A DNA stretch of 64,000 bases, taken from positions 1 to 64,000 of the forward strand of contig CALMLL010000025.1 in NCBI GenBank assembly GCA_937868075.1, in the 5' to 3' direction. Each line of letters starts with the position of its first letter. Position 1 is the stretch's first letter. The position numbers were made by a program, and so were the translations under genes. Shown piece after piece: positions 28,784-37,791 of this stretch. This stretch comes from an uncultured Marmoricola sp. (lineage in GTDB: Bacteria > Actinomycetota > Actinomycetes > Propionibacteriales > Nocardioidaceae). The notes beneath the pieces were generated by a model. The model was not told where the DNA came from. It searched no databases and saw only the letters and a list, made by a program, of their open reading frames with translations.

Positions 28784-29382
28784 GCAGGACTGGCCGGATC
28801 GAACGCCAGACCAAAGAGACCTCTGTCCTCGTCGAGGTCGACCTCGACGGGACCGGGCAGACCGACGTGTCCACTGGCGTCGGTTTCTATGACCACATGC
28901 TCGATGCGCTGGGACGCCACAGCCTGATCGACCTGACCGTTCGCACCGACGGCGACACCCACATCGACGCCCACCACACGGTCGAGGACACCGCCATCGC
29001 GCTGGGCGACGCGCTGCGCGCCGCCCTGGGGGACAAGAGCGGGATCCGCCGGTTCGGCGAGGCCACCGTGCCGCTGGACGAGACCCTGGTCCAGGCCGTC
29101 GTCGACGTCTCCGGGCGCCCCTATTGCGTTCACACCGGCGAGCCGGAGGGCCAGGCCAACGTGCCCATCGGCACCGACGGCTACCTCGGGAGTCTCACCC
29201 GGCACGTGTTCGAGACCCTGGCCCACCACGCCCAGATCGCCCTGCACGTGCGGGTCCTGGCAGGTCGCGACCCGCACCACATCGTCGAGGCGCAGTTCAA
29301 GGCAGTCGCCCGCGCTCTGCGCGCCGCGATCGAGATTGATCCGCGTGAGACCGGGGTGCCGAGCACCAAGGGTGCTTTGTGA
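28780..29382 (+). CDS. hisB: HisB: imidazoleglycerol-phosphate dehydratase
   Basis: 200 aa, a monofunctional IGPD without the phosphatase domain of the enterobacterial fusion. Metal-binding motifs are [32 protein letters not shown], the second-half equivalent [16 protein letters not shown], and [16 protein letters not shown]. It dehydrates IGP to imidazole-acetol phosphate. The ATG overlaps the hisC stop; hisH begins 1 nt after its stop. Confidence 0.96.
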   Translation: MSRTGRIERQTKETSVLVEVDLDGTGQTDVSTGVGFYDHMLDALGRHSLIDLTVRTDGDTHIDAHHTVEDTAIALGDALRAALGDKSGIRRFGEATVPLDETLVQAVVDVSGRPYCVHTGEPEGQANVPIGTDGYLGSLTRHVFETLAHHAQIALHVRVLAGRDPHHIVEAQFKAVARALRAAIEIDPRETGVPSTKGAL

Positions 29383-29383
29383 C

Positions 29384-30043
29384 GTGATCGACGTGGTCGT
29401 GCTCGACTACGGGTCGGGCAACGTGCGCTCTGTGGTGCGCGCACTCGAGCGTGCCGGCAGCGCCGTCACCCTCACCGCCGACAAGCAGGCCGCCCTGGCC
29501 GCCGACGCCCTCGTCGTGCCGGGGGTGGGCGCCTTCTCGGCCTGCATGAGCGGTCTTCGCCGGGTGGGCGGTCCCGAGATCATCGGGCGGCGACTGGCCG
29601 GTGGACGAGCGGTGCTGGGGATCTGTGTGGGCATGCAGGTGCTCTTCGAGCACGGCTCCGAACACGGGGTCGAGACCGACGGTTGCGGTGAGTGGCCCGG
29701 TGTCGTCGAACGACTGCAGGCCCCCGTCGTACCCCACATGGGGTGGAACACCGTCGCGGCGCCGGCCGAGAGCACCCTGTTCACCGGTGTGGAGAGCGAC
29801 CGGTTCTACTTCGTCCACTCCTACGGCGTACGCCGATGGGAACTGGTCACCAACGGCCGGACCCGCCCGCCCGCGGTGACCTGGACCGACCACGGTGGCG
29901 ACCGGTTCGTCGCGGCTGTGGAGAACGGCCCCCTGGTGGCCACCCAGTTCCACCCCGAGAAGTCCGGCGACGCCGGGGCCCGGTTGCTGCGCAACTGGGT
30001 CGACGGCGTGAGCGCAACGCTCACCAAGACCGCAACAACGTGA
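29384..30043 (+). CDS. hisH: HisH: glutaminase subunit of IGP synthase
   Basis: 219 aa from the GTG at 29384, 1 nt after hisB. It is a class I glutamine amidotransferase: [13 protein letters not shown] start, nucleophile cysteine in [10 protein letters not shown], oxyanion region [13 protein letters not shown], and the His-Glu pair in TQFHPEKSG. It supplies ammonia to HisF, encoded two genes downstream. Confidence 0.95.
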   Translation: MIDVVVLDYGSGNVRSVVRALERAGSAVTLTADKQAALAADALVVPGVGAFSACMSGLRRVGGPEIIGRRLAGGRAVLGICVGMQVLFEHGSEHGVETDGCGEWPGVVERLQAPVVPHMGWNTVAAPAESTLFTGVESDRFYFVHSYGVRRWELVTNGRTRPPAVTWTDHGGDRFVAAVENGPLVATQFHPEKSGDAGARLLRNWVDGVSATLTKTATT

Positions 30044-30077
30044 GTAACCACATGACGCAGACCCCGAGGAGGACACC

Positions 30078-30812
30078 GTGAACCGCCAACTCGAACTTCT
30101 GCCCGCCGTCGACATCGCCGGTGGTCAGGCGGTGCAACTGGTCCAGGGAGTGGCCGGGTCGGAGAAGCGATTCGGGGACCCGGTCGAGGCCGCGCTTCGC
30201 TGGCAGAACCAGGGTGCCCAGTGGTTGCACCTGGTCGACCTCGACGCCGCTTTCGGCCGCGGACACAACCGGGAGTTGCAGGCCCAGATCGTCGGCGCCC
30301 TCGACATCGACGTGGAGATGAGTGGCGGAATCCGCGACGACGAGTCGCTGACCGCTGCGCTGGCCACCGGCTGCCGGCGAGTCAACATCGGCACTGCCGC
30401 CTTGGAGAACCCCCAGTGGTGCGCCCGGATCATCGCCGAACACGGTGATCGGGTGGCAATCGGCTTGGATGTGCGCGGACGCACCCTGGCCGCTCGCGGG
30501 TGGACCCGTGAAGGCGGCGACCTCTATGAGGTGCTGGAACGCCTCGATGGCGAAGGCTGCGCCCGCTACGTCGTTACCGACGTCAACAAGGACGGAATGC
30601 TCCAAGGCCCCAACCTCGACCTGCTCCGCGCTGTGTGCGCGGCGACCGACCGACCGGTCGTGGCCAGCGGCGGCATCACCGAGTTGGCCGACATCGAGGC
30701 CCTCATGGGTCTGGTCGAGAAAGGCGTCGAGGGGGCGATCATCGGGACGGCCCTCTATGAAGGCCGGTTCACCCTGCCCGAGGCGCTGCGACTCACCGGG
30801 ACCCTCTCGTGA
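30078..30812 (+). CDS. priA: PriA: bifunctional HisA/TrpF isomerase
   Basis: 244 aa (beta/alpha)8 barrel with GTG start and GAGGAGG upstream. It has both phosphate-binding repeats ([11 protein letters not shown] and [10 protein letters not shown]) and catalytic aspartates in LPAVDIAGG and VVTDVNKDG. The stretch [11 protein letters not shown], with Arg and Trp, and the overall match to M. tuberculosis PriA point to the dual-substrate enzyme that serves both histidine and tryptophan synthesis rather than plain HisA. Its stop overlaps hisF (GTGA). Confidence 0.9.
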   Translation: MNRQLELLPAVDIAGGQAVQLVQGVAGSEKRFGDPVEAALRWQNQGAQWLHLVDLDAAFGRGHNRELQAQIVGALDIDVEMSGGIRDDESLTAALATGCRRVNIGTAALENPQWCARIIAEHGDRVAIGLDVRGRTLAARGWTREGGDLYEVLERLDGEGCARYVVTDVNKDGMLQGPNLDLLRAVCAATDRPVVASGGITELADIEALMGLVEKGVEGAIIGTALYEGRFTLPEALRLTGTLS

Positions 30813-31573
30813 GCCTGGCCACCCGGGTCATCCCCTGCCTCGACGTCGATCGGGGCAGGGTTGTCAAGGGCGTCAACTTCGTGGACCTGCGCGATGCCGG
30901 GGATCCGGTCGAACTGGCCAAGAGGTACGACGCCGAGGGGGCCGACGAGCTCACCTTCCTCGACATCTCGGCCTCCCACGAGGGCCGCGCGACCACGCTG
31001 GAGATGGTCAGTCGGACCGCCGAGCAGGTGTTCATCCCACTGACCGTCGGCGGGGGAGTAGGCAGCGTCGACGACGTCGATGCCTTGCTGCGCGCCGGCG
31101 CAGACAAGGTCTCGGTCAACACCGCAGCGATCCGCCGTCCCGAACTCATCGCCGAGATCGCCGACCGCTTCGGCAGCCAGGTGCTGGTGCTCTCGGTCGA
31201 TGCCCGTCGGGCTGCAGGGACCGACAGCGGCTTCGAGGTCACCACCCATGGTGGTCGCACCAGCGCCGGACTCGACGCGATCGGCTGGGTGCGTCGGGCC
31301 GCCGAGTTCGGTGTCGGAGAGATCCTGCTCAACGCGATGGACGCCGACGGCACCACCGACGGCTTCGACCTCGACCTGATCAGAGCGGTACGCAGCGAGG
31401 TGAGCATCCCGGTGATCGCCAGCGGCGGAGCCGGCAAACTCGAGCACTTCGCGCCGGCGGTGGAGGCCGGTGCCGACGCCGTGTTGGCGGCGACGGTCTT
31501 CCATTTCGGCACTCTGTCCATCGCCGAGGTGAAGCAAGCCCTCGCCGCGGCCGGGCACGCGGTTCGGCTCTGA
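30809..31573 (+). CDS. hisF: HisF: cyclase subunit of IGP synthase
   Basis: 254 aa (beta/alpha)8 barrel starting [20 protein letters not shown] with the catalytic Asp of IPCLDV; the second catalytic Asp is in [14 protein letters not shown]. Phosphate loops are [11 protein letters not shown] and [11 protein letters not shown]. It uses HisH-derived ammonia to form IGP and AICAR. It is the last gene of this his cluster; hisG, hisI, hisE and a phosphatase gene are not in the window. A 7-nt gap separates it from convergent feoC. Confidence 0.96.
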   Translation: MSLATRVIPCLDVDRGRVVKGVNFVDLRDAGDPVELAKRYDAEGADELTFLDISASHEGRATTLEMVSRTAEQVFIPLTVGGGVGSVDDVDALLRAGADKVSVNTAAIRRPELIAEIADRFGSQVLVLSVDARRAAGTDSGFEVTTHGGRTSAGLDAIGWVRRAAEFGVGEILLNAMDADGTTDGFDLDLIRAVRSEVSIPVIASGGAGKLEHFAPAVEAGADAVLAATVFHFGTLSIAEVKQALAAAGHAVRL

Positions 31574-31580
31574 GCGTCTC

Positions 31581-31883
31581 CTAATCGGGCGGCCGGAGTC
31601 GCAACGCAACCAGGACCGGACCCTGGCGGGCAGGGGACGGTGCCGAGGCGCCACAGCCTGGCTGGTCGGCGACTCCCGAGGCGCAGGTGCGGCATCCGCC
31701 GCTGGGACAACCGGTGGCCAAAGTCGTGGCGTCGATGCGCCCCATGCGGATCAACGTGTCGATGGCCAGTTCGGCGAGTTCAAGGCTGACCCCCGCCCGG
31801 TGGGCAGCCTCATGGACCGTCGCTGCGCCGCCCTCGAGGGCCGAGAGCACACCGCTCACGGCACCGGTCGCGGCCGGGCTCAC
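31581..31883 (-). CDS. feoC: FeoC-like small [Fe-S]-motif protein
   Basis: 100 aa. The GTG at 31881-31883 overlaps the feoB stop as GTGA. The N-terminal part (about 5-55) looks like a winged helix (VSGVLSALEGGAATVHEAAHR, SLELAELAIDTLIRMGRI). It is followed by four cysteines, C59-x4-C64-x2-C67-x9-C77, as in FeoC proteins that bind an iron-sulfur cluster. The Pro/Ala-rich C-terminal tail is unusual. It is the third gene of a feoABC operon and may sense iron or stabilise FeoB. Confidence 0.7.
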   Translation of the reverse strand: MSPAATGAVSGVLSALEGGAATVHEAAHRAGVSLELAELAIDTLIRMGRIDATTLATGCPSGGCRTCASGVADQPGCGASAPSPARQGPVLVALRLRPPD

Positions 31884-33826
31884 GTCAGCAGCCTGCCGAT
31901 CTGGAACACCACGACCGCCAACACCCAGGCCACACCCAGTTGCAGCACCAGGCCGGCCAGCGTCCATCGCAGCCCCACCTCGCGCTTCTGGGCGGCCAGG
32001 GTGGCCACGCAGGGGGTGTAGGCGAGCAGGAACACCAGGAAAGCGGCCACGGCTGCGGCGGCATGACCGCCGGAGGCTGCCGTGAAGGAGTCGATCAAGT
32101 GGTGGCCCAGGGAACCGGGGTCGCTCACTGAGGTGGGTTGGGCGACGGCGTACGTCTGAGCCCAGGAGGAGATCACCGCCTCCTTGGCCACGAAACCCAC
32201 GAACAGCGTCGAGACGATCTCCCAACCGCCGAAACCAGCCGGGTCGAACAGCGGGGCCAGCCCTTGCGCGACCGCGCCGTAGACCGAGTCGCGTGGAGCC
32301 ACGTGACCGAAGGAGCCGGTTGCGCCCACGGGAATCGCCTGCAGCACCCACACGACGATCACGGTTGCCACGATGATGCCACCGGCGGTCTGCAGGAACC
32401 CGCGCAGCCGGCGCCAGGTCACCGTGGAGGTCACCCACCAGGTCGGGCGCTGGTAGGGAGGCAGTGCCAGCACGAGCGGCTCGTTGGGCATCGCTCGCCA
32501 GAGGGTACGCCGCAGCAGCATGCCCACGCCGACGACCAACACCAGGGAGGCGAGGTACATCGCGAAGACGACGGTTCCTGCGTGGGCCGGGAAGAAGGTC
32601 GCCGCCAACAGCAGATAGACCGTCAGCCGGGCCGAGCACGAAGTGAACGGCACCAGGAGCGTCACCAGGAGGCGCTGCCGGGCGTGCGGCAGGATCCGCG
32701 TCGCGGCGATGGCCGGGACGTTGCAGCCGAAGCCGACCACCAACGGCAAGAACGCCTGACCGGGAAGGCCGAGACGTCGCATCAGGCGGTCGGTGACCAC
32801 GGCGGCCCGGGCGAGGTAGCCGGAGTCTTCCAGGACCGCCAACAGCGCGAACATGATCGTCATCAGTGGGACGAAGGTCAGCAGCATGCCCACCCCGGCG
32901 ATCAGGCCGTCGACGACCAGACTCTCCACCCAGGTCCCGCCCAGACCGAGGGCTCCCAGCAACCAGGAGCCGCCGCGGGAGACCGGGCCGGAGAAGAAGG
33001 CGTCCAGGGCGCCTTGCAGCGGGGCGGCGACCTTCGTGGTGATCTGGAAGACCAACCACATCACCGCCAAGAAGGCGCCCATGCCCAGGAAGGGCGCGGT
33101 CAACACCCGATCGATGCGATCGCTGAGCGTGGGGGAGTCGTCCAGAGTGCCGTCGGCGGCCACGAGCGCGGACTGGATCCAGGTGAATCGGTCATCGGCC
33201 CGAGACAGGTCGTCGGCGCCGCGGTTGATCCTCGGCTGCGGCACCGCAGAGTCCAGAGCCGTGGAGACCGCCGCCGCCAGGGCTGCGGCGCCTTGTCGGG
33301 CACGCGGGTCGGTGACCACCACCGGGCAGTCGATCGCGACCGCCAGCGCGGCCGGGTCGAGGCGCCCACCCCGTCGGCGTACGACGTCGACCATGGTCAG
33401 CGCGACGATCACCCGCAGTGGCTGCTCGCGAAGTTGGGCGACCAGATACAACGACCGCGTCAGGTGAGCCGCGTCGGTGACCACGACGCAGACCGACGGT
33501 GGCGCAGCCCCGTCAGCGGCGACGAGGTCTCTGGTGAGTTCCTCGTCGGGGGATCGGGCTTGGAGGCTGTAGGCGCCGGGAAGGTCCAGCACCTCCACGT
33601 CGGTGCCACCCACCTGCCAGCGTCCGCGGCCGACCGCGACGGTCGTGCCCGGCCAGTTGCCGACGGTGCTGCCGGCGCCGGTCAGGAGGTTGAAGAGGGT
33701 GGACTTGCCGGAGTTGGGTGATCCGAGCAGGGCGATGCGGGGAGTGCCGGCGTCGGCAGGTGCCTGCTCAGCAGGGCCGTGGCAGGCCGGCGCGGTCGTC
33801 TTGCGCAGCGGACTCGTGGAAGTCAC
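31880..33826 (-). CDS. feoB: FeoB: ferrous iron transporter
   Basis: 648 aa from the GTG at 33824-33826, which overlaps the feoA stop. The cytoplasmic G domain has G1 GSPNSGKST (residues 35-43), the NWPGTTV region, G3 DLPG (81-84) and a helical GDI-like region. The membrane part holds the two Gate regions (for example VGFGCNVPAI and AYTPCVATLAAQKRE, the latter with a conserved Cys) typical of FeoB. It imports Fe(II) with NTPase control. A longer upstream frame running through feoA is rejected. Confidence 0.95.
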   Translation of the reverse strand: MTSTSPLRKTTAPACHGPAEQAPADAGTPRIALLGSPNSGKSTLFNLLTGAGSTVGNWPGTTVAVGRGRWQVGGTDVEVLDLPGAYSLQARSPDEELTRDLVAADGAAPPSVCVVVTDAAHLTRSLYLVAQLREQPLRVIVALTMVDVVRRRGGRLDPAALAVAIDCPVVVTDPRARQGAAALAAAVSTALDSAVPQPRINRGADDLSRADDRFTWIQSALVAADGTLDDSPTLSDRIDRVLTAPFLGMGAFLAVMWLVFQITTKVAAPLQGALDAFFSGPVSRGGSWLLGALGLGGTWVESLVVDGLIAGVGMLLTFVPLMTIMFALLAVLEDSGYLARAAVVTDRLMRRLGLPGQAFLPLVVGFGCNVPAIAATRILPHARQRLLVTLLVPFTSCSARLTVYLLLAATFFPAHAGTVVFAMYLASLVLVVGVGMLLRRTLWRAMPNEPLVLALPPYQRPTWWVTSTVTWRRLRGFLQTAGGIIVATVIVVWVLQAIPVGATGSFGHVAPRDSVYGAVAQGLAPLFDPAGFGGWEIVSTLFVGFVAKEAVISSWAQTYAVAQPTSVSDPGSLGHHLIDSFTAASGGHAAAAVAAFLVFLLAYTPCVATLAAQKREVGLRWTLAGLVLQLGVAWVLAVVVFQIGRLLT

Positions 33827-34074
33827 TGGACCGGTGCCCCGCGGATCTCTCGGGCCCCGGCCGCGCTCACCGCGATCCGACTTCCGTCGAAGGCGAGGAG
33901 TCGACCGCCGCCGTGGGTCTTGTGGAGGATCCGCACGACCACGCCCGGACGAAGCCCGAGTTCGTGGAGTCGCCCCTGCGTGGTGCCGATCACTGAGTCC
34001 ACGCACACCTGGGTGCCACACGGCAGGTCGGCCAGCCAGGCAGCAGGAGATGGGGTGCTCGCGGAAGCGGTCAC
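33823..34074 (-). CDS. feoA: FeoA: SH3-like partner of FeoB
   Basis: 83 aa with the FeoA pattern: LPCGTQVCVDSVIG, LHELGLRPGVVVRILHK and GSRIAVSAAGAREIRG. The GTG start at 34072-34074 has no ribosome site and lies 6 nt after a TAACCT -10, so the mRNA is probably leaderless. The feoA-feoB and feoB-feoC junctions both overlap by 4 nt. An iron-box-like palindrome covers the promoter. Confidence 0.9.
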   Translation of the reverse strand: MTASASTPSPAAWLADLPCGTQVCVDSVIGTTQGRLHELGLRPGVVVRILHKTHGGGRLLAFDGSRIAVSAAGAREIRGAPVQ

Positions 34075-34080
34075 GCAAAC

Positions 34081-34102
34081 AGGTTAGGTTACCCTTAGTT
34101 GT
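34081..34102 (-). promoter_or_regulatory. feo promoter with DtxR/IdeR-like box
   Basis: Plus-strand TTAGGTTACCCTTAGTTGT at 34084-34102 matches 12 of 19 positions of the recalled IdeR/DtxR consensus TTAGGTTAGGCTAACCTAA, with the first eight identical. On the minus strand TAACCT (34086-34081) is a -10 element ending 6 nt before the feoA start. The box overlaps the -10, the expected position for iron-dependent repression. Confidence 0.6.
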
Positions 34103-34177
34103 CGAGCAATTCGGGTTCCGCGTGGGTTAACTCACCTTGTCGGAGTCGACCGGTTGCGGTAGTAGCGTTCGGCACTG

Positions 34178-35485
34178 ATGCCACCTTCGACGTACAGCTG
34201 CGTGAATCCCCACGACTATCCCGATCGCTACACCGACCATGATCGGCAGCGCTGGGTCGATGAGCCTGCGAAGAGGGTCGATGCCCCCGAGCGGACACCG
34301 TTCGAGCGTGATCGGGCCCGCGTGGTTCATTCCGCGGCGTTGCGGCGGTTGGCCGCCAAGACCCAGGTCGTCGGCCCCGAGACCGACGATTTCGCCCGGA
34401 ACCGACTCACCCACTCCCTCGAGGTGGCCCAAGTGGCCCGCGACGTGGCCCATGTCCTGGGCTGTCATCCCGATCTGGCCGAAACTGCCGCGCTGGCCCA
34501 CGACCTGGGCCACCCACCGTTCGGCCACAACGGCGAGGCCGCCCTCAACAGCCTCGCCGAGGCAGCAGGCGGCTTCGAAGGCAACGCCCAGACGTTGCGC
34601 ATCCTGACCAGGCTCGAGCCCAAGTCCTGGGCTCCCGACGGTTCCCCGTTGGGACTCAATCTGACGAGGGCGACGCTAGATGCCTGCACGAAGTACCCCT
34701 GGCTTCGTGATCGTGGGCGTCACGGCACCAAGTTCGGGGTCTATGCCGAGGATGTCGACGTTTTCGCGTGGCTTCGTCAGGGAATCGAGGGTGAGCGACG
34801 TTGTGTCGAAGCTCAGGTCATGGACTTCGCCGACGACGTCGCCTACTCCGTCCACGACGTCGAGGACGGGATCGTGTCGGGTGCGATCACGCTGAGCCTG
34901 CTCGATGACCCCGACGAGCGCGGCGCTGTGTGGGCCACCGTACGGGAGTGGTATCTGCCTGAGGTCGGCGACGACGAGCTCGACGAGGCGTTGAACCAGG
35001 TGCGTCAGGTGCGGGCCTGGCCGGCCCTGAGTGGAGCCGCTTGGCCGGGCGCGGCGTACGACGGGAGCCGAGCGGCGCTGGCCCGGCTCAAGAACCTCAC
35101 CTCGGACCTGATCGGGATCTTCTGCGGCGCGGTGCAGCACGCAACCCGCGAGGTCCACGGTCCCCAGCCGCTGGTGCGCCACGATGCCGACCTGGTGGTG
35201 CCGACCCACACGATCACCCAGATCGCGGTGCTCAAGGGGATCGCCGCGCACTACGTCATGCGCTCGGAGCAGCGAACCTCGCTGATGGCGCGTCAGCGTG
35301 AGGTGATCGCCGATCTCTACGGGTATTTCTCCACTCGGCCCGATGCGATGGAACCGATGTTCGCCGGGGACTTCGCTACGGCGACCGACGACTCCACCCG
35401 GGTGCGTGTGGTCTGCGATCAGATCGCCTCGTTGACCGACGGCTCGGCACTGCTGTGGCACCACAGCGCGACGTCCTCCCGGTGA
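34178..35485 (+). CDS. dgt: Dgt-type dNTP triphosphohydrolase
   Basis: 435 aa with the HD-domain dGTPase layout: FERDRARVVHSAALRRLAAKTQV, NRLTHSLEVAQVARDVA (first His), the HD pair in ALAHDLGHPPFGHNGE, and the later Asp in ADDVAYSVHDVEDG. The family cleaves dNTPs to nucleoside and triphosphate. A possible promoter (TTGTCG 34137-34142, then TAGTAG/TAGCGT near 34160-34168) implies a very short or absent leader. It diverges from feoA and reads toward the serine hydrolase. Confidence 0.9.
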   Translation: MPPSTYSCVNPHDYPDRYTDHDRQRWVDEPAKRVDAPERTPFERDRARVVHSAALRRLAAKTQVVGPETDDFARNRLTHSLEVAQVARDVAHVLGCHPDLAETAALAHDLGHPPFGHNGEAALNSLAEAAGGFEGNAQTLRILTRLEPKSWAPDGSPLGLNLTRATLDACTKYPWLRDRGRHGTKFGVYAEDVDVFAWLRQGIEGERRCVEAQVMDFADDVAYSVHDVEDGIVSGAITLSLLDDPDERGAVWATVREWYLPEVGDDELDEALNQVRQVRAWPALSGAAWPGAAYDGSRAALARLKNLTSDLIGIFCGAVQHATREVHGPQPLVRHDADLVVPTHTITQIAVLKGIAAHYVMRSEQRTSLMARQREVIADLYGYFSTRPDAMEPMFAGDFATATDDSTRVRVVCDQIASLTDGSALLWHHSATSSR

Positions 35486-35502
35486 CCGGGTCGGGGCTGC
35501 TT

Positions 35503-35508
35503 TAGTCT
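35503..35508 (+). promoter_or_regulatory. -10 hexamer for a leaderless serine-hydrolase mRNA
   Basis: TAGTCT ends 6 nt before the ATG at 35515, with no ribosome site in between. Confidence 0.55.
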
Positions 35509-35514
35509 CCCCTC

Positions 35515-36843
35515 ATGCGCACCTTCCGACGGATCCTGTTCGGGCTCTTCATCTTCCTGGTCGTGGCTCTGGTGGCCGGCTACTGGTACGAGCGGCCGAT
35601 GCTGCTCACCGGCACCGGCTACGCCGCCCACAACGCCTGTGCGGTGCGTGATGTGGCCGGACGCAAAGACCCGGCCAGCGACCTCCCGCCCAACCCGCTG
35701 GTCCCGGTGCTGCGCACCGGCGGCGTGGACCCCGACGGCCAGCGCGGTTCCATCCTCGGAGTGCTCGGCGCGCAGACGGCCTGGTTCGCCGAAGGCTTCG
35801 GCTGCACGTTGGCCTCCGACCCGCCCAACCTGGGTGACGCGACGATCGTGACCAAGCCCAACCCGCTGCTCGTGGGCGGCACCGTCGACCCGCCGGCCGC
35901 CTTGGCTCCGGCCATTGACAAGGCGTTCGGGGGCGCGTTACCGGCCAAGGATCGGGCTGCCTTGAGGACGCGTGGAGTCGTGGTCATGCGAGATGGCCAG
36001 GTGGTCGCCGAGCGGTACGCCGACGGGTTCACCCCCGACACCCCGCAACTGGGCTGGTCGATGACCAAGAGTGTCGCCAACCTGTTGGTCGGGCGCCTGG
36101 TCAAGGAAGGCAAGGTCAAGATCACCGACGACCACCTCCGGCCCGAATGGACCGACGGGCGCGCCAAGATCACCATCGACGACCTCATGCGCATGACCAG
36201 TGGGTTGGAGTGGGACGAGACCTACGCGCTGGGGACACCGATCACTCGGATGCTCTATCTGGAGTCGGACATGGGCTCCTATGTCGCCAGCCAGAAGCAG
36301 ACTCACGCATTGGGGGACTACCAGCAGTACTCCAGCGGTAGCACGACCTTGATGTGCGCGATCTTGGCCGACAAGACCGGCGTCAAGGCCGACCTGCCCC
36401 GGCGCGAACTCTTCGAGCCGCTCGGTCTGGGCACCGCCGTCATGGAACCAGATGCGGTCGGCACGCCGGTCTGCAGTTCCTACATGTGGGCGACCCCGAG
36501 GGAGTGGGCCGTGATCGGCCAGTTCGCTCTCGACGACGGCGTCGTCGGAGGTGAGCGACTGCTTCCCGAGGGCTGGATGAAGGAGTCGACCACTCCCAAG
36601 CCGGTCAAGGAGAGCGACGAGGTCTCCTATGCCGCCGGGTGGCGCTCCAACACCACCGCCGACGGCAAGATCGTCGACAAGCGGATCCCTGCGGACTCCT
36701 ACTGGGCCCAAGGCCACGACGGTCAGTGGCTGTTCGTTGTGCCCTCGGAGCGCCTGGTGGTCGTGCGGATGGGCTTCAGCCCCGATGTCGAGGACGAGGG
36801 TGCCTTCGACCTCGTGCATGACGTGGTGGCCGCCGGTCGCTGA
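35515..36843 (+). CDS. Membrane-anchored serine hydrolase (class C beta-lactamase fold)
   Basis: 442 aa. An N-terminal hydrophobic segment (about 6-23) acts as signal or anchor. The catalytic domain has the SxxK motif S182-M-T-K185, a YxS/N-type motif Y272-S-S, and a C-terminal HDG in place of KTG, as in esterase-type members of family S12. It probably acts outside the membrane on an ester, amide or peptidoglycan-like substrate that cannot be specified. Its stop overlaps the next gene by one base (TGATG). Confidence 0.8.
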   Translation: MRTFRRILFGLFIFLVVALVAGYWYERPMLLTGTGYAAHNACAVRDVAGRKDPASDLPPNPLVPVLRTGGVDPDGQRGSILGVLGAQTAWFAEGFGCTLASDPPNLGDATIVTKPNPLLVGGTVDPPAALAPAIDKAFGGALPAKDRAALRTRGVVVMRDGQVVAERYADGFTPDTPQLGWSMTKSVANLLVGRLVKEGKVKITDDHLRPEWTDGRAKITIDDLMRMTSGLEWDETYALGTPITRMLYLESDMGSYVASQKQTHALGDYQQYSSGSTTLMCAILADKTGVKADLPRRELFEPLGLGTAVMEPDAVGTPVCSSYMWATPREWAVIGQFALDDGVVGGERLLPEGWMKESTTPKPVKESDEVSYAAGWRSNTTADGKIVDKRIPADSYWAQGHDGQWLFVVPSERLVVVRMGFSPDVEDEGAFDLVHDVVAAGR

Positions 36844-37781
36844 TGACCCTGATCTGGTTGCCCTTCGACGCGGGTCTTCTCAGGCAGCGCCCGGCCGGGG
36901 TGCGCTTCGAGACCGTGGTACCCGACCGCCGAGGTGGAGTACCGGACTCGGTGCGCGACGTGGCGTTCTACGTCACCCCTTATCGGTTCGGGCGGCCTGA
37001 CGTCGGGTGGTGCGCCGCGGCGCCGGCGCTGCAGGTCGTGCAGACCTTGACCGCAGGAGTGGAGCACGTCGCCGGGCACATCCCCGACACCATCACCTTG
37101 TGCAACGGCCGGGGCATCCACGACGCCTCGACCTCGGAGTTGGCGATGGCATTGATCCTCGCCTCACTGCGCGGCATCCCCGATTTCGTGCGTGCACAGG
37201 ACGCCGGCCACTGGCGCTGGGCGTGGAACCCGGCCTTGGCCGACAAGTCGGTGTTGATCGTGGGGGCCGGGTCCATCGCCCACGCGCTGGTGGCTCGGCT
37301 CGAACCGTTCGAGACCCAGGTGCGACTGGTTGGGCGCACCGCCCGGCCCGGGGTCCACTCGGTGGCCGAACTTCCCGATCTGCTGCCGGAGGCCGACGTG
37401 GTCGTGCTCCTGGTGCCGGCCACGGCTCAGACCCAGGGCATGGTCGACGCCGACTTCCTGGCCCGACTCAAGGACGGGGCGCTGCTGGTCAACGTCGGCC
37501 GCGGCTCCCTCGTGGTCACCGACGATCTGATCGCGGCACTGAACAGCGGGCGCATCTCGGCGGCTCTCGACGTCACCGACCCTGAACCCCTGCCCGACGG
37601 CCACCCCCTCTGGCGGGCCCCCAACCTCCTGATCTCGCCCCATGTAGGTGGCCCGAGTTCGGCGATGTGGCCACGGGCCTATGCCTTGGTGAGCGAACAG
37701 GTGCGCAGGTTCGCTGCCGGGGAGCCGCTGCTCAACGTCGTACCCCGAGAGCCGGGCGACCTGGCCCCCGCCCGGTCGTAG
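36843..37781 (+). CDS. D-2-hydroxyacid dehydrogenase family protein
   Basis: 312 aa. The NAD-binding domain has VLIVGAGSIAHALVARL, LVPATAQTQGMVDADFLARLKDGALLVN (split across the family motif), NVGRGSLVVTDDL and ALDVTDPEPLPDGHPLW, with the catalytic His region ISPHVGG. Such enzymes reduce 2-keto acids to D-2-hydroxyacids; the substrate is unknown. It is coupled to the serine-hydrolase gene and its stop overlaps the -10 of dnaG. Confidence 0.85.
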   Translation: MTLIWLPFDAGLLRQRPAGVRFETVVPDRRGGVPDSVRDVAFYVTPYRFGRPDVGWCAAAPALQVVQTLTAGVEHVAGHIPDTITLCNGRGIHDASTSELAMALILASLRGIPDFVRAQDAGHWRWAWNPALADKSVLIVGAGSIAHALVARLEPFETQVRLVGRTARPGVHSVAELPDLLPEADVVVLLVPATAQTQGMVDADFLARLKDGALLVNVGRGSLVVTDDLIAALNSGRISAALDVTDPEPLPDGHPLWRAPNLLISPHVGGPSSAMWPRAYALVSEQVRRFAAGEPLLNVVPREPGDLAPARS

Positions 37782-37784
37782 ACT
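37779..37784 (+). promoter_or_regulatory. -10 hexamer for a leaderless dnaG mRNA
   Basis: TAGACT ends 7 nt before the GTG of dnaG at 37792 and includes the TAG stop of the preceding gene. Confidence 0.5.
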
Positions 37785-37791
37785 CCGCAGC

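Noticed and set aside
33827-34078. Extension of FeoB through the feoA region
   Set aside because: The extra 84 residues are low-complexity Arg-rich sequence in another frame of feoA. The GTG overlapping the feoA stop is the proper start.
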